From: Deltaproteobacteria bacterium
GTDB lineage: Bacteria > Desulfobacterota > DSM-4660 > Desulfatiglandales > Desulfatiglandaceae
Assembly: GCA_003646995.1 (NCBI GenBank)
Contig: QMLZ01000034.1
Coordinates: forward strand, 1 to 18,435
Direction of reading: 5' to 3'
Length of the DNA stretch: 18,435 nucleotides
Of this stretch, positions 15,082 to 18,435 are shown piece after piece; positions within the stretch are counted from its first letter, which is position 1; each line of letters begins with the position of its first letter. The notes below the pieces were generated by a model. It was not told the DNA's origin. It made no database searches and saw nothing but the letters and a program-made list of their open reading frames with translations. Both the position numbers and the translations under genes were made by a program.

Positions 15082-16269
15082 ATGAGCGAGGTCTTTCACA
15101 AAGCAGGATGGGTAATGATGAGTCCCTTGGTCTGGCTAAGGCGTGGGGTGGTGGGCATAAAAAAGGGACTCATAACATACGTGGGACCCTACAAGGCCTC
15201 CCAACACAAAAAGGTGTGGGACCATGGCCCTGGGGTGATAATGCCCGCGCTCGTTAATGCTCATACTCACCTTGGGCTTTGTATGCTCAAGGGCAAGATT
15301 GACACGGGCAGAGGATTCCTAGAATGGGTAAAAGATCTTGTTTTCAAGAGGGGGTTATTTTCTCGCAGCGAGACTGAAGAAGCCCTGAGAAAAGGTGTTA
15401 AAGAGACACTGGATACAGGCACAGGTCTCGTGGCAGAAGTGGGGGATTTGGAACCGTCCAGGTCCGTATTGGAAGCATCTGCCTTAGATACCATTTTATT
15501 TCAGGAGGTGTTAGGCCATAATCCTGAGCCCAATTTCATTTTGGCACAGAAAGGAAAAATTACTTTGAGCCTTGCCGGCCATGCCCTACACACCACTTCG
15601 CCTCAAACTCTGATGGCATTGAAGGAGCTTACCAGGAAAGCGCAAAGACCTTTCAGTATCCATCTGGCCGAATCGTTCTTAGAAACAGAATTCCTGTTAA
15701 CTGGTAAGGGCGAGTGGGCAGAGTTGTTAGAAGCTCGGGGGATTGATTTTTCTTTGCTGGGGCCCTTTGGTCAAAGACCAATTGATAGGGCTTTGAGCCT
15801 GGACTTGTTGGACAGCAGAACAATTGCGGTTCACTTGCTGGACGTTACTGAAAAAGACGTGGAAATTCTGGCAAAAACCCGGACAAAAGTGGTGATATGT
15901 CCCAGATCTAATTTGGCCCTGCACGGCAAACTTCCTGATATTCATCTTTTCCTGAAATACGGCATAGAGCCGGCCATTGGCACTGATTCCCTTGCAAGCT
16001 GCCCAACCCTTAATATGTTCAACGAGATGGCCTTTGTGGCCAAAAATTTTCCTAATATATCACCTCAATTGATATTTAATATGGCCACGAGAAATGGAGC
16101 TATAGCTCTGGGAAGGAATGATATGGGGACAATGGCCAAAGGAAATCTGGCAAAGCTTATTTATGTTCATGTGGAAGAAAACAAATCAGAGGATGTAATG
16201 AGGCGTATTCTGGCAGGTGAAAACATGAACATAAAAAGGGTGGACGCTGAGTTCAGCCCCACTCAATAA
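15082..16269 (+). CDS. mqnX: Aminodeoxyfutalosine deaminase (amidohydrolase family)
   Basis: 395 aa. The metal-dependent hydrolase pattern of the adenosine-deaminase/MtaD type is visible: HTH (H61, H63) in VNAHTHLG, HLAES (H194, E197), H251 in VHLLD, and D302 in GTDSLASCPTLN, followed by NMATRNGAIALGR near the C-terminus. It turns aminodeoxyfutalosine into futalosine before MqnB acts. Organisms with this enzyme take the two-step route, unlike those whose MTA nucleosidase cleaves aminofutalosine directly. Here both deaminase and MqnB are encoded, which is consistent. The ATG directly abuts the mqnC stop codon, with GGAG ten bases upstream, so the two are translationally linked. Its last seven bases overlap the convergent mqnD gene. 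Function rests largely on context, because amidohydrolase specificity is hard to read. Confidence 0.87.
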   Translation: MSEVFHKAGWVMMSPLVWLRRGVVGIKKGLITYVGPYKASQHKKVWDHGPGVIMPALVNAHTHLGLCMLKGKIDTGRGFLEWVKDLVFKRGLFSRSETEEALRKGVKETLDTGTGLVAEVGDLEPSRSVLEASALDTILFQEVLGHNPEPNFILAQKGKITLSLAGHALHTTSPQTLMALKELTRKAQRPFSIHLAESFLETEFLLTGKGEWAELLEARGIDFSLLGPFGQRPIDRALSLDLLDSRTIAVHLLDVTEKDVEILAKTRTKVVICPRSNLALHGKLPDIHLFLKYGIEPAIGTDSLASCPTLNMFNEMAFVAKNFPNISPQLIFNMATRNGAIALGRNDMGTMAKGNLAKLIYVHVEENKSEDVMRRILAGENMNIKRVDAEFSPTQ

Positions 16270-17099
16270 GCAAAGATTGGTTTCTCAGGCCTATCCATGA
16301 TTCCTATATTACTGGCTTTGGCAAATAATGCTTCGACCGCGCTCTTGCCTCTATCCCCAAGCTCTAAGGAAAACTCATTCACGTAAAGGGCGATGTGCTT
16401 ATTTACCACATCTAATGACATTTCCTGAGCATGGGACAGGATATATGGCATAATCTTGTCTGTGTTTTCCTGAGCAAATAGGAGGGATTTCCTGATGGCA
16501 AGACCAACCTCTCTTGCAGGCCTTGTCCCAAGCTCCCGCTTTATTGCAATACCTCCAAGAGGGATGGGGTGGCCGGTCTGGTCCTCCCACCACTGCCCAA
16601 GATCCAATAATATTTCCAAGCCGTATTGTTTGTACGTAAAGCGACCTTCATGGATAACCAGCCCAAATTCAACATCTCCCCTGGCCACCGCTGGCATAAT
16701 CTCTGAAAAAATCATTTCAACCGTATTCAGGTCTTTCCCTGAAAACAACTGGAGAAGAAGGCGTGCCGTTGTATATGTCCCGGGTGTTGCAACTTTGGAT
16801 GAGCTTAGGTCCTTAATATCTGTTCCTTTCCTTGCCACAATAACGGGCCCGCACCCACGGCCAAGGGCAGCGCCAGACGGAAGTAATGCATATGTGTCTA
16901 GCACATGGCCGAGAGCACAAAAGCTCAATTTGGTGACGTCCAGCAATCCTCTAATTGACCATTGATTTAAGGTTTCCACGTCTTCCAAAGTAATCTCTGC
17001 TTTAAAAGGGCATTTGACCAAACCGTTTGCCAATGCGCCCATTATGAACGTATCATTCGGGCAAGGGGAATATCCTATTTTGAGAACATTCTGTGTCAT
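16263..17099 (-). CDS. mqnD: 1,4-Dihydroxy-6-naphthoate synthase
   Basis: 278 aa, the usual MqnD length. The family signature GYSPCPNDTF is at 9-18, followed by VTKLSFCALGHVL (55-67), the TPGTYTTARLLLQL stretch and HEGRFTYKQYG. The fold is the periplasmic-binding-protein-like one shared with MqnA; the SPCPNDT motif separates MqnD from MqnA. It cleaves cyclic dehypoxanthine futalosine to 1,4-dihydroxy-6-naphthoate, the acceptor for prenylation. The ATG comes six bases after the mqnB stop with a weak AGGT ribosome site, so it probably depends on coupling to mqnB. It overlaps the convergent mqnX by seven bases. It is third in the tetR-mqnB-mqnD operon. Confidence 0.94.
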   Translation of the reverse strand: MTQNVLKIGYSPCPNDTFIMGALANGLVKCPFKAEITLEDVETLNQWSIRGLLDVTKLSFCALGHVLDTYALLPSGAALGRGCGPVIVARKGTDIKDLSSSKVATPGTYTTARLLLQLFSGKDLNTVEMIFSEIMPAVARGDVEFGLVIHEGRFTYKQYGLEILLDLGQWWEDQTGHPIPLGGIAIKRELGTRPAREVGLAIRKSLLFAQENTDKIMPYILSHAQEMSLDVVNKHIALYVNEFSLELGDRGKSAVEALFAKASNIGIMDRPEKPIFAY

Positions 17100-17105
17100 G
17101 CTGAC

Positions 17106-17795
17106 CTAAAACTTCCGGTTAATATATTCCAGAATAACAAGCTGAACATTTTTTGCAGCCAACTCCATATTCCAATTGGCCTTGTTTCTATCACCTGCCA
17201 CATTGCTTACACCTCTAATTTGGGCCACAGGGAGGCCAAATGCCCTGCCTGCAAAGGCCAAGGCAAAGCCTTCCATGTCTTCTGCCACCGGTGAGAATTT
17301 GTTCTGCCTGGCCTCCACGTGCTCAGAATGTGCAGATACACCCATTACAGTAAGCATTTTGCCACTGGACGTCTTGGATACCTTGGTGGCCAGGTCAAAA
17401 AGTTCCGAGCTCAGCTTGAAATCAAAATCTAAAGCCTGATCAAAACCCTCGAGCCCTAACACAGAGGCATCCCCAACACCCGTGCCAATGCATACTCCAG
17501 CTTCTGACAGGATTTGTTCCCGTGGAACTACCAGGTCTCCAATATTAATGCCAGATTGGGGGTATGAACCACATATTCCCACCATTATCACCTGTGAAGG
17601 GTTAAAGAGTGAACATATGATCCCCAGGCTAGTGGAGCAAGAGCATAGGCCAATACCTGTAACGGCAAGGCATAAATTGGAAGTGCGGGTTTTATATATG
17701 GTGCAAGGACCCAGAGTAATGTCCAATATGGCACCAAGTTCGACTTTGAGATAATCAATTTCCTCATGGGTTGCTGATATTATCCACAATTCCAA
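17106..17795 (-). CDS. mqnB: Futalosine hydrolase
   Basis: 229 aa, a nucleoside phosphorylase-fold hydrolase related to MTA/SAH nucleosidase. Visible parts are IISATHEE near the N-terminus, VGICGSYPQSGINIGDLVV (72-90), the nucleoside-binding VAEDMEG (170-176, with E175 in the position of the ribose-binding Glu) and QIRGVSN (192-198), followed by D202. It releases hypoxanthine from futalosine to give dehypoxanthine futalosine. The start is TTG at 17795, with GGAG nine bases upstream; no in-frame ATG fits. Only four bases separate it from the TetR stop, so regulator and enzyme share a transcript. MqnX in the same window supports futalosine, not aminofutalosine, as the substrate. Confidence 0.92.
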   Translation of the reverse strand: MELWIISATHEEIDYLKVELGAILDITLGPCTIYKTRTSNLCLAVTGIGLCSCSTSLGIICSLFNPSQVIMVGICGSYPQSGINIGDLVVPREQILSEAGVCIGTGVGDASVLGLEGFDQALDFDFKLSSELFDLATKVSKTSSGKMLTVMGVSAHSEHVEARQNKFSPVAEDMEGFALAFAGRAFGLPVAQIRGVSNVAGDRNKANWNMELAAKNVQLVILEYINRKF

Positions 17796-17799
17796 TTCA

Positions 17800-18435
17800 T
17801 CAAGCTCCTTCCATACCCTGCCTCAACATCTTTACAACTGCCTTTGCCCATGACCCCACCTGATTTTCATCGGCCTTAAAGATACCCAGTCCCGCATCCA
17901 GGTATTCTACACCATAGGCCTGAAGGAACCTTTCAAGCACAGAGTCCAATACAAAGGCAGCCTTTGACACATCAAGTTTCTTGCTTAATTCCCCCCGGTT
18001 TTTAGCGTTTTCCATCAGGCCTGTAAGATATTTAACAGAGTAACGCCGTATGGATTTTATGGCGGTGCGTCTGGATTTTGGCCCCTGGTCAAAGTGTATC
18101 CTCAGGTAAAGCCTAAAGACTCGAGGATTTTGCTTTATAAATTTGACACCTGCAAGTAGAGATTTCTCAATTTGAGTGAAGAAATCGTCCTCCTTTGTTT
18201 CTTCCATTACCTGGGTCAGATAATCTTTCACCATTTCCAAGCAATGTTGAAATACATATAAGAACAAACTTTCTTTGTCTGAAAAGTAGGTAAAGATGGA
18301 AGCCTTTGAAATACCAACTTTCTTAGCAATATTATTTATGGATGTTCCATGATAGCCGTTGTTAGCAAATTCGGTGAGGGCTGCAGAGATAATTCTTTTC
18401 TGTTTTCTCTTATCGATTTGATTAAAAGTGGAAAG
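17800..18435 (-). CDS. TetR-family transcriptional regulator (N-terminus beyond right edge)
   Basis: About 211 codons are visible and the frame is open to the window edge; only a few N-terminal residues should be missing. The helix-turn-helix is complete: IISAALTEFANNGYHGTS, then INNIAKKVGISKASIFTYF, then SDKESLFLYVF. This is the classic TetR pattern (A-x-x-x-F-x-x-x-G, then T-x-x-x-I-A, then V-x-x-x-x-x-Y-F). The remaining C-terminal part is an all-helical ligand and dimer domain without a recognisable ligand signature. The stop lies four bases before mqnB, making it the first gene of a tetR-mqnB-mqnD operon. It is the likely binder of the two TGACC-N4-GGTCA palindromes in the SBP/mqnE intergenic region. 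What it senses is unknown; a quinone, a pathway intermediate or a lipid-like molecule would fit the family. Confidence 0.9.
   Translation of the reverse strand, partial: LSTFNQIDKRKQKRIISAALTEFANNGYHGTSINNIAKKVGISKASIFTYFSDKESLFLYVFQHCLEMVKDYLTQVMEETKEDDFFTQIEKSLLAGVKFIKQNPRVFRLYLRIHFDQGPKSRRTAIKSIRRYSVKYLTGLMENAKNRGELSKKLDVSKAAFVLDSVLERFLQAYGVEYLDAGLGIFKADENQVGSWAKAVVKMLRQGMEGA

Noticed and set aside
15764..15778. Inverted repeat TTGGTC-N3-GACCAA inside mqnX as a third TetR operator
   Set aside because: The arms are in the opposite orientation to TGACC...GGTCA, and it lies mid-gene; probably chance.
1..18435. tRNA, rRNA, CRISPR arrays, transposases, phage or toxin-antitoxin genes
   Set aside because: Looked for on both strands; no array of regular repeats, no cloverleaf-like segment, no transposase or integrase motif seen.

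Overview
The window carries most of a futalosine-type (mqn) menaquinone biosynthesis locus, with an ABC transporter built into it, next to two smaller gene groups. Two features point to an anaerobic, moderate-GC, Gram-negative bacterium, most plausibly a deltaproteobacterium (Desulfobacterota). These are the LpxL/HtrB-type acyltransferase and the futalosine pathway with a separate aminofutalosine deaminase. The lineage is an inference from gene content and style; no rRNA is present.

Layout. Positions 1-3246 (minus strand) hold an LpxL-like acyltransferase, an enolase-superfamily enzyme and a TtcA-like PP-loop ATPase with three candidate iron-sulfur cysteines. The start of another gene lies at the left edge. 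A divergent AT-rich control region (about 3247-3569) separates this operon from an M20 metallopeptidase (plus). Then come, on the minus strand, type I 3-dehydroquinate dehydratase (aroD), a Nudix hydrolase and a UbiD-family decarboxylase (probable mqnL). After an AT-rich gap (7741-8081) follows a minus-strand operon transcribed from about 12428: substrate-binding protein, ABC ATPase, permease joined in frame to a UbiA-type prenyltransferase (probable mqnP), and ubiE/menG. Divergent from it on the plus strand are mqnE, mqnC and mqnX. Converging on mqnX is a minus-strand operon of a TetR regulator (cut by the right edge), mqnB and mqnD.

How the genes fit together. MqnE builds aminodeoxyfutalosine, MqnX deaminates it, MqnB removes hypoxanthine, MqnC cyclises, and MqnD releases 1,4-dihydroxy-6-naphthoate. 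MqnP prenylates, MqnL decarboxylates and UbiE/MenG methylates to give menaquinone. MqnA (chorismate dehydratase) and the UbiX-like flavin prenyltransferase are not in the window. AroD supplies the shikimate/chorismate branch upstream. The ABC importer has no assigned substrate; its position suggests a pathway intermediate or precursor, but that is inference.

Most notable: (1) the permease and prenyltransferase form one continuous 571-codon frame with a good internal Shine-Dalgarno and ATG at the junction; (2) two perfect 14-bp palindromes of form TGACC-N4-GGTCA lie in the divergent SBP/mqnE promoter, one in the spacer of a strong leftward promoter and one overlapping the mqnE start codon. They fit operators for the TetR regulator that heads the mqnB-mqnD operon.
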